Assembly: GCA_013400115.1 (NCBI GenBank)
Contig: VXBP01004452.1
Location: 186,001-250,000 of the forward strand
Source of the DNA: Rhinopomastus cyanomelas
Taxonomy: Eukaryota > Chordata > Aves > Bucerotiformes > Rhinopomastidae
DNA length: 64,000 nt
Direction of reading: 5' to 3'
The translations under genes were made by a program, and so were the position numbers. The notes beneath the pieces were generated by a model. That model saw only the letters and a list, made by a program, of their open reading frames with translations, ran no database searches and was not told where the DNA came from. Below are positions 32,055-45,100 of the stretch, piece after piece (the first letter of the stretch is position 1; each line of letters opens with the position of its first letter).

Positions 32055-33131
32055 GGACAGTGGTCAGGAAGGGCTTTATTGCATAGTTATTGGCAAGAGG
32101 AGAGACACCGAACGAGCGGCGCAGGGGCGTGAGGTGGCAGCTCTACCAGTCCTCCAGCCAGGGGCTGAGGCTGAGGAGTAGGGACCAGCTGAGGCATCCA
32201 CGGTAGCATCCCAGGCGTGGGGCTTTCCTGCTGGACGTCCTCAGCCACCCCAGACTTTGCAGACGGACCAGAAGGTCAGCTGTGCAACAGCCAGCACAGT
32301 GCGAGGTGCTGGGACAGGCAGGGCAGCCACTGAGGACTCAGTCCCTGCAGTTTTAATGCCAAACTCACAGGGATCCAAGGGGAAGAAATCCTCAGCTTAC
32401 ACCTAAACACAGGGGATCTTGATGAGAACACCACTGGGACCTTCCCCTGCCGCCTCCTCAGGGCTCTCCTGGCAAGGCAGCATCAGGAATTAAATACATT
32501 CACAGAAGATTAATCAAATCTAGCTGCTTCCCCATCAGAAACTGGACCCAAATTATAGGGAAACCTGGTCTTTTAGGGAGGGTTTGGATGGGGGTTTGGG
32601 TTTTTTATCTTTTTCAGTACAACATTCTCAACAAGACAACTCTTTCTTTTCCCCCTCCCCTGTTTGGACATAAGGCTCTCGTGGCCGAAGGGGAACCCCA
32701 CTAGCCCTGAGTTCCGACACCCCAGCACCCCCAAAACACTGTGTGCAAAATCATCCTTCACAATTCCTGAAGGTCCAGGCCTTGGCTTTTCCTCCCTACA
32801 TTAGTCATGAGAGTTCAAATAAAATAAGAGGAGATGCGGTTCTGTAGCACTTTTACTCCTTCATGGAAATCTCTCCAATGCAACTTCACAAAAGCAATGC
32901 AAATCAAGTCTTTTTCTCTTTGTGGTTTCTTCTAAAAAGAAGACAATGTCCCCACAGATCACCGTAGTGCAATTGGTTAGCTGGTAGAAAAAAACAAGGT
33001 CTCTTCTTCGGTGCCGTGGAAGGAAGCGCTGAAAACAGTTCCATGGTCTCAATAAAAATAGGGGAGATTACATCCAGGATCTTCTCCAAAGCGTCTTTTG
33101 TGTGGAACCCCTAGCACCTACCAGTCTGTCT
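32055..33131 (-). other. CLCN5: 3' UTR of CLCN5
   Basis: Sequence after the stop codon (33134-33132 on the minus strand) to the first good poly(A) signal. No other exon or CR1 copy is visible in it. It may extend further, since CLCN5 transcripts have long 3' UTRs in mammals. Confidence 0.6.
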
Positions 33132-36100
33132 CTAGTTGAAAAGGATGGAGTCAGGGTCCTGGTTGGCCAGCTGTGCAATGTGCTTCAGAACATCCTTTTT
33201 GGTGATGATCCCCAGCAGCTTCCTGGAAAGAACAAACCTGGGTGTCAGTGCCTGGATCCCTGCCCCCGGGAGGTCTGGCTCCTGCTCAGCTTCACTGTTA
33301 CAGAATCATAGAATCATTCAGACTGGAAAAGACCCCTGGGATCACTGAGTCCAATCATCAACCCTAGTCTACAAGTTCACCCCTAAACCAGATCCCCCAA
33401 CACCACATCTAAGCAACTTTTTAAAACATCCTGGGATGGAGACTCAACCAACACCCTGGGCAGCCCATTCCAGTGCCTGACCACTCTCTCCAGGAAGAAT
33501 TTCTTCCTGATCCAGTATAAACCTCTGTTGTTGAAGCTTGAAGCCCTTCCCTCTGGTTCTGTCACTGATTACCTGTGAGAAGAGACCAGCACCAACATCG
33601 CTACAATGACATTTCACATAGTTGTAGAGGAATGAGGTCTCCCCTCAGCCTCCTCTTCCTCAAACTAAACAGCCCAAACTCTCTCAGTCTCTCCTCATGA
33701 GATTTATTCTCCAGACCCTTCACCAGCTTCGTTGCCCTCCTCTGCACTCACTCCAGCACCTCAATGTCTCCCTTGTCCCGAGGTGCCCAAAACTGGACCC
33801 AGTACTCAAGGTGCAGCTTCATCAGTGCTGAGTCCAGGGGCACAATCACCTCCCTGCTCCTGCTGGACACACAATTTCTAATCCAGGCCAGGATGCCATC
33901 GACCTTCTTGGCCACCTGAGCACCCTGCTGGCTCATATTCAGCCGCCTGTCAATGAGAACCCCCAGGTCCCTCTCTGCCAGACTGCTCTCCAGCCACCCA
34001 GCCTGTAGCATTGCAGGGGTTGGTGTGACCAAAATGCAGGATCCCACACTTTGGTCTATTGAAACCCAGACAATTATCCTCAGCCCATCAATGCAGCCTG
34101 TCAAGGTCCCTTTGTACAGCCTTATTATATAGAGTAAGTCCCGTGGGGACAGCTCATCTTTCCCCACTGTGACCAAAACATTCCTGCTAGAACCAGTGAC
34201 ACCGACATTGCAGCTATGGGCTGCTGGACAGGATTCCCTCAACCTCTGGGGTGTGCCCTGCACCAATCCAGTAGCATCCAGCATCCCCCAGAGGAGCTGA
34301 AGGAGGGGGGTGAATTAAAATGTCTGGTTGCTTTTTTCCCCCAAATTGAGTAGACTGCTTCATTGCCTGCAAATTCCTAAGGGGCTTTTCTGAACCCTTC
34401 CCTTTGTGTTTAGCACTTCAGCTAGAAGTTCTTGGTCCAAATAGAGTCAGGGTTTCTAATGGCATTGAGGCTCCACACATGGTACTTGTGAACCCCAACA
34501 GACTCACTGTCAGTACCTCACACTGAAAAAAGGTAGAGAATCCCAGACTGGTGGGGGTTGGAAGGAAGCTCTAGGAATCAGTCAGTCCAACCCCCTTGAC
34601 AGAGCCCCAGGTCTCTCAGTCTTCTCTCAGCACAGAGATGCTCCAGCCTCTCCTCGTCTTTGTTGCTGGAATCTCTCCATCTGCTTCTGCCCACGCAAAA
34701 ACAGCTCTGGCTCACAGGACAGAGGGGGTGGTTTAAAGCTCAAAGAAGGAGACTCAGAAAGGAAAAAAATTATTGATGCTGAGCATAGTGAGACTTCAGC
34801 TCTGGTTACCCAAAGAGGTGGGAGAAGCCCTATCCCTGGAACCACCCCAAGCAAGGCTGACCTTGGGGCTCTGAGCAACCTGCTCTGGTTGCAAATGTCC
34901 CTGCTCACTGCAGGGGCAGATGGACTGGGTGACCTTAAAGGTCCCTTCAGCCCAAACCCTTCTAATGTTCTGTGCTCTACAAGAGAGGCCTTCATCCAGT
35001 GGGAGGAGAGGAAGCTGTGACTGGGGTCTCAGAGCCCTGCGCCTCGTCTCTACCCGCAGCACTCTTACCCATTGTGAGTGACCAAGCACTGGCGCAATCC
35101 TAGCTTGCGGAATATATCCACAACGATCTCCATGGGCGTTTGGTCTGTCACCGTGAAAGGACTGAGGTCCAGGATGCTCCTGAGTTTCAGCATCGAGGGG
35201 GAGCTTGGAGGCAGCGGAGGAGAGTGGTCAGTGAAATAAATAATTGAGGTGCTCACAATCCCGTCCTGCTTCTTCCGGGCGTTCTCTGCAACAAGGAATT
35301 GTTGATTAAACACCATCCCAGCTTTCTCTTCCCAAACTTGAGACCTTTTCTCTCTCTGCCTGCACCAGAGTGGCCTTAAAGGTCCATTTCCTCCCTCACC
35401 ATGCTGTTCCCCAAGGCAGCTGATGACCCAAGGCGAGTGTGATGTGTTCTCACCCTATTTCCCTACAGCATAACCTCCAGGTCTTCAAAGTCCCACCCAG
35501 AGGTGAGATCAGCACACAATGCGCTGGCCATCGAGGCAGTCACGCATCTTGCTTTGCTCCAGCCAGCAAGTTCTGGAGATCTTCAACCACATAGTTGTAA
35601 GAGGAAGTAGATCAAAAACTTTGTATCTTGACTGGTCATCAACAGAGCTCCTGTGTGGAGCATCTACTGAAGGGTTTTTTAGCAATGGACCTGCTGGCAC
35701 AGGCTCCACGGCTGTGGCAGGGTTAAGAGTAGAAAACAAGGGAAGGACTTGCCATCGCTCAGGTATTTGCAGAGAGGGAACACGTGGGGTCAGTTTGTGG
35801 CTGCAGGCAACATCACACTAAAATCTGCTCTAGCAGGCTCAGGACCATGGGACAAGGCTCAGGACCAGCTTCCACCCAGCTCACCACAAACTCTGTTGAG
35901 TGCAAGTGTGTGAACAAGAATCTCCACTCAAGAGGAACCTAAATGTACCCCAAAGTTGTTTCCAAAGGGGTTCAATTCACACAAAATGGAAGCTGCATCT
36001 GAGTGATGCCAAGAAGGTGTTGGCAAAGCCCTGCCAGCAGCTCACACCATCTGCCTCACAACCACCAAGGCAGGAGCACCCAGGCTGGCTTGAGGAGAGA

Positions 36101-39100
36101 TGGAAGACACAAAGCAGCACAGTTATGGGTTTGATAGCAGCACCTCTGACATAGCCAAACATTCAGCACAGGGATAACCCAACGGTTTTCCTCAATGAAA
36201 CACAGGAAATGGAGACTGTGAGACATGAAGAGTGAAGAAAGTTCTTAATTCCCAGTCACCCATGAGTCATGAAGGATTTGCTCTTGCTGGCAAGAAGTCT
36301 CAGAGCCATGGCCTAAGGTCTATCTATTCTGCAGAGTCATGCACTGGGCAAACCACCCTGTCCTTGGAGTTAGCAAAGGCAGAACCTCACATTGCTCAGG
36401 GATGGAGACACCAGCAAGCACAGCCACCACCTAGTGGGTGTTTGAACCGGTCAAGCAAAGCTGGTGCCACAGAAGGCCCCTGGCAGCATCATAATCTCTG
36501 TGCTCTGTCACCTCTTACCAATTGAAATGATGAGGTCCCTCCTGAGGACAAACCCAACGAGCCTTTGGGACTCCCGGGACACCACCACTGGGTAACCACT
36601 GTATGTGGTTTCATTGATGATGGTCTCAACATCTTCCACAGTCATGCTGTCCTGTGTGACGACAGTGAGAGGAGGATCAGTCCTCCGTGGCCTCATTACA
36701 TCCATCGCAAGTGTCTTGTGTGAGAACTCCTCCTTGGCCTCCAGAAACGGGTACCCGTTGAGGCGAATATGGGCGTCGTAGATGCCTTCCCGCCCAATGG
36801 CGTCAGCTACCCACTTGCTGGTCATGGCTGCTGCCATCAGAGGAACGATGTATTCCAGCCCACCAGTGAGCTCAAACATAATGACCACCAGTGACACGGT
36901 CATTCGAGTCACCCCACCTGTAAACAGACCACAGAGAGACAGGGATCTTTTTTAAGATTGCTTAAAACAAAAAGAGCCACAAAGACGATGAAGGGAGTGG
37001 AACATCCTTCTGATGAGGAAAGGCTGAGGGAGCTGGGTCTCTTGAGGTTGGTAAAAAGAGAGACTAAGGGGTGACCCTATTCATGTTGACAAATATGGAA
37101 AGGATGGGTGTCAGGAGGATGGAGCCAGGATCTGCTCAGTGGCAGGACAAGGGCCAAAAGGTGTGAGCTGGAACAGAAGAGGTTCCACATCAATCTGAGA
37201 AGGAACTCAACTTGCTCATTACAAAGAAATATTAGGGACTGGAAGGGACCTTGAAAGATCATCTAGTCCAATCCCCCGCCACAGCAGGATCACCTAGATC
37301 CAGTCGCACAGGAACATACCCAGGCGGGTTTTAAACGTCTCCAAAGTTCTTGAGATGACACCAGTGCCTGTGGACTGGGAGAGCCACAGTCATGATCCAC
37401 CACCACCACCCCTCCCATGGCCAAACCATGGCCTGGTCCTCCAAAGCCATCCCACTGACCTAAACACGCTGCGGCCCCAACCATGGCATAGAGGCCAGGA
37501 GTGATGCAGTCGGCTCCCTGGCTGCACCAGCCACTGAAGATGGCCCAGTCATGGTGGTAATAGGCCAACTGCTCCATGGCCACACCCAGCAACCGGCCAG
37601 CGATGGCACCCACTGCCATGCTGGGGATGAAGAGACCTGAAGGGACCTGTGAAAACAGAGTAAACACCCTGTTTCTCACCCGGTTCACAGAACAACAATG
37701 GAAGTTCAAGCCAGGACTGAGCTCTCACCTTCATGCCAAAGGTGAAGATCGTGATGAAGACCTTCATGATGAGGGCCAGTGCCAGCTGCCACATGGCAGT
37801 GTAAACGCCGGGGCCAGCAGCCCGGTCTGGCAGGTCATCCCCTTTGGTGCTGTTGAAGTCGTTGACATACTCACAGAGCTTGGACGAGTCCAAAATCCCA
37901 CAGTCGTTGAAGAGCTCAGAGATGAGCTCGCTGGTGCTCATCCTGGTGTACTCGTTGGGGAAGGCCAGGATGGCCGTGAGCGCAGTCACCACAAACACCT
38001 CCAGCACAGGGTATTTCCCCAGCTTGGTCGTCTTGCGCCGCCTGCACCAGGCGATGTTGCTGCGGATGAAGAAAGCTCCCCAGAGCCCACCGAATATTCC
38101 CAGGAGGATGAAGGGCACGAGTTCCAGGAGATGCCAGGGCATGTGGAACTCCACGTAGAAGAGAACCAGGCGGCTGTTCCCAAAAGGGTTGATGGAGCGC
38201 AGCGTGAAGGCAGCGACCAGGGCAGCGAAGAAGGAGCGCCACAGGGTCTTGAGAGGGAAGTAGTAGCTCACCTGGAAAGGGAAAACAGAGCTAATTTGGT
38301 CACATTAATGCTCGAGATTGCACCACTCATTGCCCAGTAACTAAATCACAGAGTGAAAGCCAGGACTGAGCCCAATGTGCACTGACCACAGACCCTCCTC
38401 CTCTCCAGCCCAGCAGCCTGTTCTGAGCTGTGGGATGGGTTGTGGCCAACATCCTTCCAGTGTAGTAAGTACCCTCTGTGATCCCTGAAGGAAAAGTGAC
38501 CTACTCAGATAGGAAAAGCCATCCCACACAAGCTCAGTCCAGAGAACTGTTTGCCTTGCATGCTCAGCTAAGTCCACAAGTGCCAAACAACAGTGTGAAC
38601 CGTAGCTGCCACCACGACTGCGGCTCAGCTGAGCAAACTCAGCTCCTTTGTGCTAAGCCCTGAGGCAAGCAGCCCTCATCCAGCCCACATCTGGTCCATG
38701 AGAACAGGGAGCAGAAGCTGACTCGCAAGAAGAGGATGTTGATAAACAAGGAGGAGAAGTTCTTTGGGAAGACAAGGAGTTGGATAAGCCGGATTGCAAA
38801 GCTGCCCACAGACAGCATCCAAAATAAATCCTCCAGTGTTCTTAACAATTACCTGACACCCCAATAAGCTTTTAGGTTGCTCGGCCTTGTAAAGTCACCA
38901 CCAGTCAATCAGTATTCAACAGGGTCTCCTTTCCACTCCCCAGCAGTTACAGGTGGGCTGAACTTTTAAACCAGTGGAGTCAGTTGTTGCAATGAAAGGG
39001 CTCTCCTAGTGCTAATAGAACCTGCTGGGGTTACCTCCTCCAGGCTGAAGAGCACTCCTCCAATCGGTGCACCGAAGGCTACAGACACACCAGCAGCTGC

Positions 39101-42100
39101 GGCTGCTGACAGAACCTAAGACAGAAAGCAAGGACACTCAGACATTTTCAGTCCCTCCTCAACCTTCCCCCCTACCTTTTTCTTTGTTATTGTTTGGCTT
39201 CACTTCAATTCCTACAATTTTTGTAGTGAGTACAAGGTCAGCCAGGGGCTGACCTAATGCAGAGACAGGGAAAGGGAAGAGTAAGGCAATTCTGGAGGGA
39301 GAGGGGCTGTAAGTGCCAAGGTCTTTATGGAGTTCAAGAACTGGGTCCACAGCAGGTTGGTGCCAGCAAACACTCCCATCACAAACGAAATGAGGAGGAA
39401 ACAGCCTCAAGGGGAGGTTTAGGTTGGCCCTGAGGAACAATTTCTACCTCCAGAATACTGTCCAGGCTTAGGCTGTCCAGAGCAGTGGTAGAGTCCCTGC
39501 CCAGGGGATGTTGTGAAGTTTCTGTCTCTGGAGATGTTTAAAACCTGCCTGGACTGGATGATCTTTTGAGGTCCCTTCCAATCCCTAACGTTCTGTGATT
39601 CTGTAATTCTGTCTGCAGGGGTTGAAAAGCAGTGGATATGTGGAGTGAGGGACAGGGGGCAGTGGAGACCTGTCAGTGTTGGGAGAACAGCTGGATTCAA
39701 GGAGTTTAAAGGCTTCTCCAACTCCAACGATTCTGTGCTGACTTACACTGGGGAGCTGCTCTGGCATCACCTCCTAACCAAGACAGCTTTGCTTTAACTA
39801 GCTGCACTGCTGGGGCACACCAAGGACATGCCAAACCAGCACATGTGTGAGGTGCCAGCCTCACCAGTGCGCTCTCCTCCCCAGCACCGCAGCAGCTCAT
39901 GTCTCTGTACCTCTCTGCGCTTTGCTTCGTTCTTCCGGTACTTGGTGAAGAGGTGACACAGGATGTTCCCACAGCAGCAGGCAACGTGCACCAGGGGCCC
40001 CTCCTTGCCAAGGCTCAGCCCAGAGGACACCGCCAGCACTAAGGTGATGGTTTTGATGATCAGCGTCCACTTGCCCAGGTAGCCTCTAATGATGAAACCA
40101 CTTAAGATAGTTTTGATCTGGAAGTCAAGCACACAAAGCTCTACAGGCTCATTCAAGCCTTGGTCAGAGCACCGCTTTTACTGGGCTGCCCTAAACCTTT
40201 CCCTACAACTTTTAGAGCCTCCTCCACCCGCAGCTAATCAAAACTAACATAAAATCAAGTAAAAATATCCCTCTGTGCAAAAGCAGGAACAGCCATCCGA
40301 GTCTGTCCTTCAGGGCCACCATCCCTGCTACAGCTAAACCCGAGGCTAGTTTTTGCAACCTCACACAAACGCCGCTTCTGTTCCTACCTCCTGCAATAAA
40401 TGCCAGACATTTCAGTTTTTAAAGGGACTGCACAGAGACTGAAGTGCCAGACATGTTTCAGGAATAGCTTTCTGGGAAAAAAATCCACATTAAGCCACCA
40501 TCTAAAGGGCAAGGAATTAATATTCCATAGCAGGAATGGATGATGGATCTCTAATCTGTCTTAAAAAAGACCTCTCAAACCCACATCCCTTGGCACGCAC
40601 CTCTGGGATCCCTGAGCCACAGGCATAAGGAGCAAAGCCCTTGACGAGCAGCACAGCCAGAAGGGAGAACATCAAGGCCCAGATGACGTACATCAGGTAG
40701 TTGAGAATGTAGGCAAAAGCCCCCTGCAATATGGAGAAAGTTACCAGAGTTAGATGGTTCCAAGAGGCATCCCAAGAAACCCACACATTGAAAGCCAGCC
40801 CATGGAACAGCAGGTAACCTCCCTCACACAAGAGTATCGGCCAAAAATGAAGAGACCAACCTAGGCCTGAGGTTTCTAGCAAAAGTTACACAGTCTGAGG
40901 TAAGCAATATGAACCAAAGGCCACTAAACAAGGTACACAAATGGCTCGTACTGGGATGAGTACTGTCCCGGTCAAACAGGTGGTTCCACTGGGCAGAACC
41001 ACCACAAACCCAAGATCTGACCTCACTTGGCACTGCTCTGCAATCCCCCAGGCAGTGATCTCAGACACACATGAAACACTGCACTCATAAAGGTGTCACT
41101 GCTTGGCTTCCCCCAGCCCCTCCAAGGACAGCACCCAGCTTGAGTTTATTTTACACCCCAACAGTCAACATTAAAGCACTGAACCACTCAGAGCTTGTAC
41201 TTCTGGGATAGCCACTCCAAAGGGACAGCACGGGCTGGGTGAACAGGACACTAGGCAGCAAAGCAAGGTGTAGGAACCATCACCTCTCCATGGCCGAGGA
41301 TCAGCTGGGACCAGCTCTTCCACTCAGGACACTTGTCCCTGTCTGTGAAGGTGGTGTTGGATTTCCAGCAGCAGTGCTCATGGTTAAACCAGAAGCCAGC
41401 TAAACACACCCCTTCTTTCAAATCTGTCATCCAGTGGGCAGAGATGTCGATCAGCCCTGCCAAGGAACCTGCATAAAGAGGAGGGAAAAGAAAGAGAAAG
41501 AAGCTGACAATGGCCTCAGGCAGACTCACGTTCCTGAAGGTTCCAGTCTGCCCTACTGATTTTCCTCTCACTCACCATCAAACAGAACAGTGCTGGTATT
41601 TTTGCCCACAATCACCTTTTATCCTACAGAGAGCTAAGTGGGAAGATTTGCTTATGCATAAAAACTGAGGAGTCACTCAGGAAATGACAAGTCAGAGGGT
41701 GGCCACAGCGAAGTGCGTTCAGAGCCCACTCCATACAACCAGACAGCTGGGCTTGGTGACCTCAGAGGTCTCTTCTAACCTTCATAATTCTGTGAATCTG
41801 TTCTAGGCAGCTACGAAATGAACGATGCTGACAGAGGGTCACAGCACAGAAGCCTGAGAGGGACACAGTGCACTGCTGGAGGACACAGAGCTGGAATCCA
41901 GGAGTTACTGAGACAGAAATAACTCTGGAGAAAACATTACCAATCCCCGTTTAAAATTAAAAAGAAAAAAAGGAGGGGAAAGTTAAAGCTGTGCCAAGTG
42001 AAATAGAGCCAGCAGAGAGTCAGCACAGAACCTCATTCAGAGTCTACAAGAGGAATCTTCAGGCAGCTTCTTATTCTGCCACTAACTCTGACAACCCCTC

Positions 42101-45100
42101 CCTGAGATAGATGCTGCAATCACCTCTGCTGTCATGGCCTGGAGCAGAGACCTCTGAGCTGTATGAGCTGGGTAAGCAGAAGCTCCAGAGGCAGCAAGAA
42201 ACGTTCAGCAAATCCCACAGTTAATGAAAAACTGGTCAGCAGCTCTCCTGTGTAAACATTAACTCTTGGCTCCTCATGGGGAAGGCTCAGCTGCTCACTG
42301 TGGGGAAGATGTGCACCCAGCTGACTGGGTTCTCAAGCAGCATGGGGTCCAAAGGTTCCTCCTGAAGTCATTCAGGTGGTCCAGGACGAAGCAGCACATC
42401 ACTTCAAGCCGAGGTTTGCTCTTACCTGCCGACAAGCCGATGAGGAGCATCAGTAGCCAGCCGGAGAAGGCATCGCTCACACTGTGTATCAGCGCCCACG
42501 TGGACTCTTTGCTTCTGCTGGTGATCTAGAGGAGGTTTTGCACAATCCCTTCAGACACTGTTTTGGAGGAAATGCTCTACAAACTACACGGGGACCTTGC
42601 TAGTGGAAAATCAGCCCTCAAGATTCAACCCAATGGCTCTCATGGGAGAGGGCAAGAGAAAAGGCATCAGGCAGCAGCTGCTCTTATAGCGAGGACAGTC
42701 ATGGCAGCTCTGGCCAGGAGATAGACCAGGGCAGACTGTGGATACTTCCAGTCAAGTAACACTTTCTTCCTGGGAGTCTTCTCCATAAAATACAACACTG
42801 AATTCATTCCTTGATTCATTCCTTGAGCCACTACTTGTTGATACCAGCAAGTTATCAACACCCTGATGCCACTAGCCAATGCTGCAGAACCTCCTCACAC
42901 ACTCTGCCTTAGTGGTTTATCAACACAGGCGCCAATACACACTGACTGCAAGAGCCAACTCCACCAGCACAGTGCCCCAGTTACTGCCTCAACACCTCTA
43001 ACAAAATCAGAGGGGGCTTTGAGCAGAGGAGACTCTGCCCAGCTCTCACGTGAGGCAAGTGACAGAAAACAGCCAGGCTGCGCTGGTGGCACTGGGAAGC
43101 GGACTCAGAGCCATCCATGATGTCGCAGGATTGTGAGCTGAAGCCTGCCAGTCCCACAGCTCCTGACAAGAGGACAAAGGGTGACAGAACATCTATTGTG
43201 TGCCCCATTACTTGTCTGCCTGCCCCAAGGGAACCATTCCAGTCCTCCCTCATTACTCCAAATAAAGAGGCACAGTGATACAAACACTAACACTGGCTAA
43301 ATGAGGAATAAAGATCCTGGAAGACCCCTTTCTCCCTGAACACAAAGTATTTGGTTTTTCGCTCTGCATTTCTGCCTTTCAACCTCTACGCTGACCACGA
43401 GCAGAACGGCTCTGGGATCAAGCAGGGGCTGGGGTGGGAGCCAGAACAGTTTCCTTTATATTTCCCTTCACTGGACCAACCCTCCATCTCCTTGGCCAGC
43501 AGTAATGTCTGCCTTGACCCGATTTCAACTTATTTGGATGAAGAGAGATGTGGTCTGCTCTTAGAAGCATCTCTGTACACCCAGATCACAGACATGAGAA
43601 AGCTGTTAAAGGGTTTGCAGCCCTCACCCAGAGATCAAGGAGCAGGTTTTTGGGTAGGAGTCTTCACGGGGGTCTCAATTTGCTCATTACAAAGAAATAT
43701 TAAGGACTGGAAGGGACCTTGAAAGATCAGCCACTCCAATCCCCCTGCCACAGCAGGATCCCCTGGATCAAGTCACACAGGAACATGGCCAGGTGGGTTT
43801 CAAACATCTCCAGAGAAGGAGACTCCACAGCCCACCTCAGCAGCCCCTTCCAGTGCTGTCACCCTCACTGGAAGAAGTTCCTTCTCATATTGATGTGGAA
43901 CCTCCTCTATTCCAGCTGACACCCATTGCCCCTTATTCTATCATTGGATACCCCTGAGCAGAGCCTGGGTCCATTCTCCTGAAATTAACACACTGAGCAG
44001 GAACAAAGAGTTTAAGGATGTTATGCCAAGCAAATAAACAAAGTGAGCTCAGGCATCGCCCTACAAGAGTTCAGCCAGCAAGGGCACCACTAGCCCGCCC
44101 AGGGGTCTCCAGTGCTTCCCTGGTCCAGCAGTCAGATCTATAATTCACTCTAGCACATTAGTAACTAATTATTTTGCCTTCAGTGCCAGCAAGGCATCGG
44201 AAACGTTACCTCTCTGTGTCTGTCACGGTCCCTGGACTTCTCTCGCACCCAGTCTATGGTGTTAAAATCCTCATAGGTGCCCACCCCGGGAAGAGGTTCC
44301 TCCAGGAAATCCATCATCGTGCTCGTGCCATTCATCCCTCCTCCATTATATGAGGAAAATCCTGAACAGGGAAAAAAATGAAGTATTTCTTAGTTTTTCC
44401 ACTTTTTTAGACAAAACAAAACCAAATATATCACTGAAACTGGGAGGGGAAACCCACAGATTTCAGGAGCACCTGGAAAACAGGAAGTGGAACCAAGTGG
44501 GGGTGTGGAAGGTACTGAACTGGGGGTCATAGCACCATTTCTGGTGACACACACTCAGCCAAATCACTCCACCTCCTCTTTACCTGCTCCAGCCCACCTA
44601 GTCCCAGACCCCACTGCAGGAAATGGGCCAGATCCAGTGGATTAATGTTGACTCCACATCTCCAAGTGCCCAGTTTGCAGTCAGTTCCCAGCCTACTTCC
44701 AGCCCATCTGCCTGCTCTGTACCAGAGCATATGGGCCCCTGGCCCTCCTTCAGGGAAATCAATCTGTTTTCTTGACAGATTCATTGACACGGAACAGGTT
44801 TCTCTGTGCACTTCAGCCCCAGCTGCATTCTTCTGCTTGCGAAAGCACCGAAGCTCCTGTTCCAAGTCAGCACCAGCAGAATCCTCTCATAGTTCACCAA
44901 TTGCCCCATAAACTTCTCCTTCCAAGTCACTGGACACTGAAAGGACAGAAACCTGCCTGGATTACTCACTCTGAAGGCAGCAGAACATCCCAGACCACTC
45001 ACTGTGCACAGCCTTTCTGCTTGAGAAAGGGAGAAGGAGGAAGAAGGAACGATGCACACATGTGGAAGAGGGAAGGATGTGACCGATAACCCCTCGTTTT

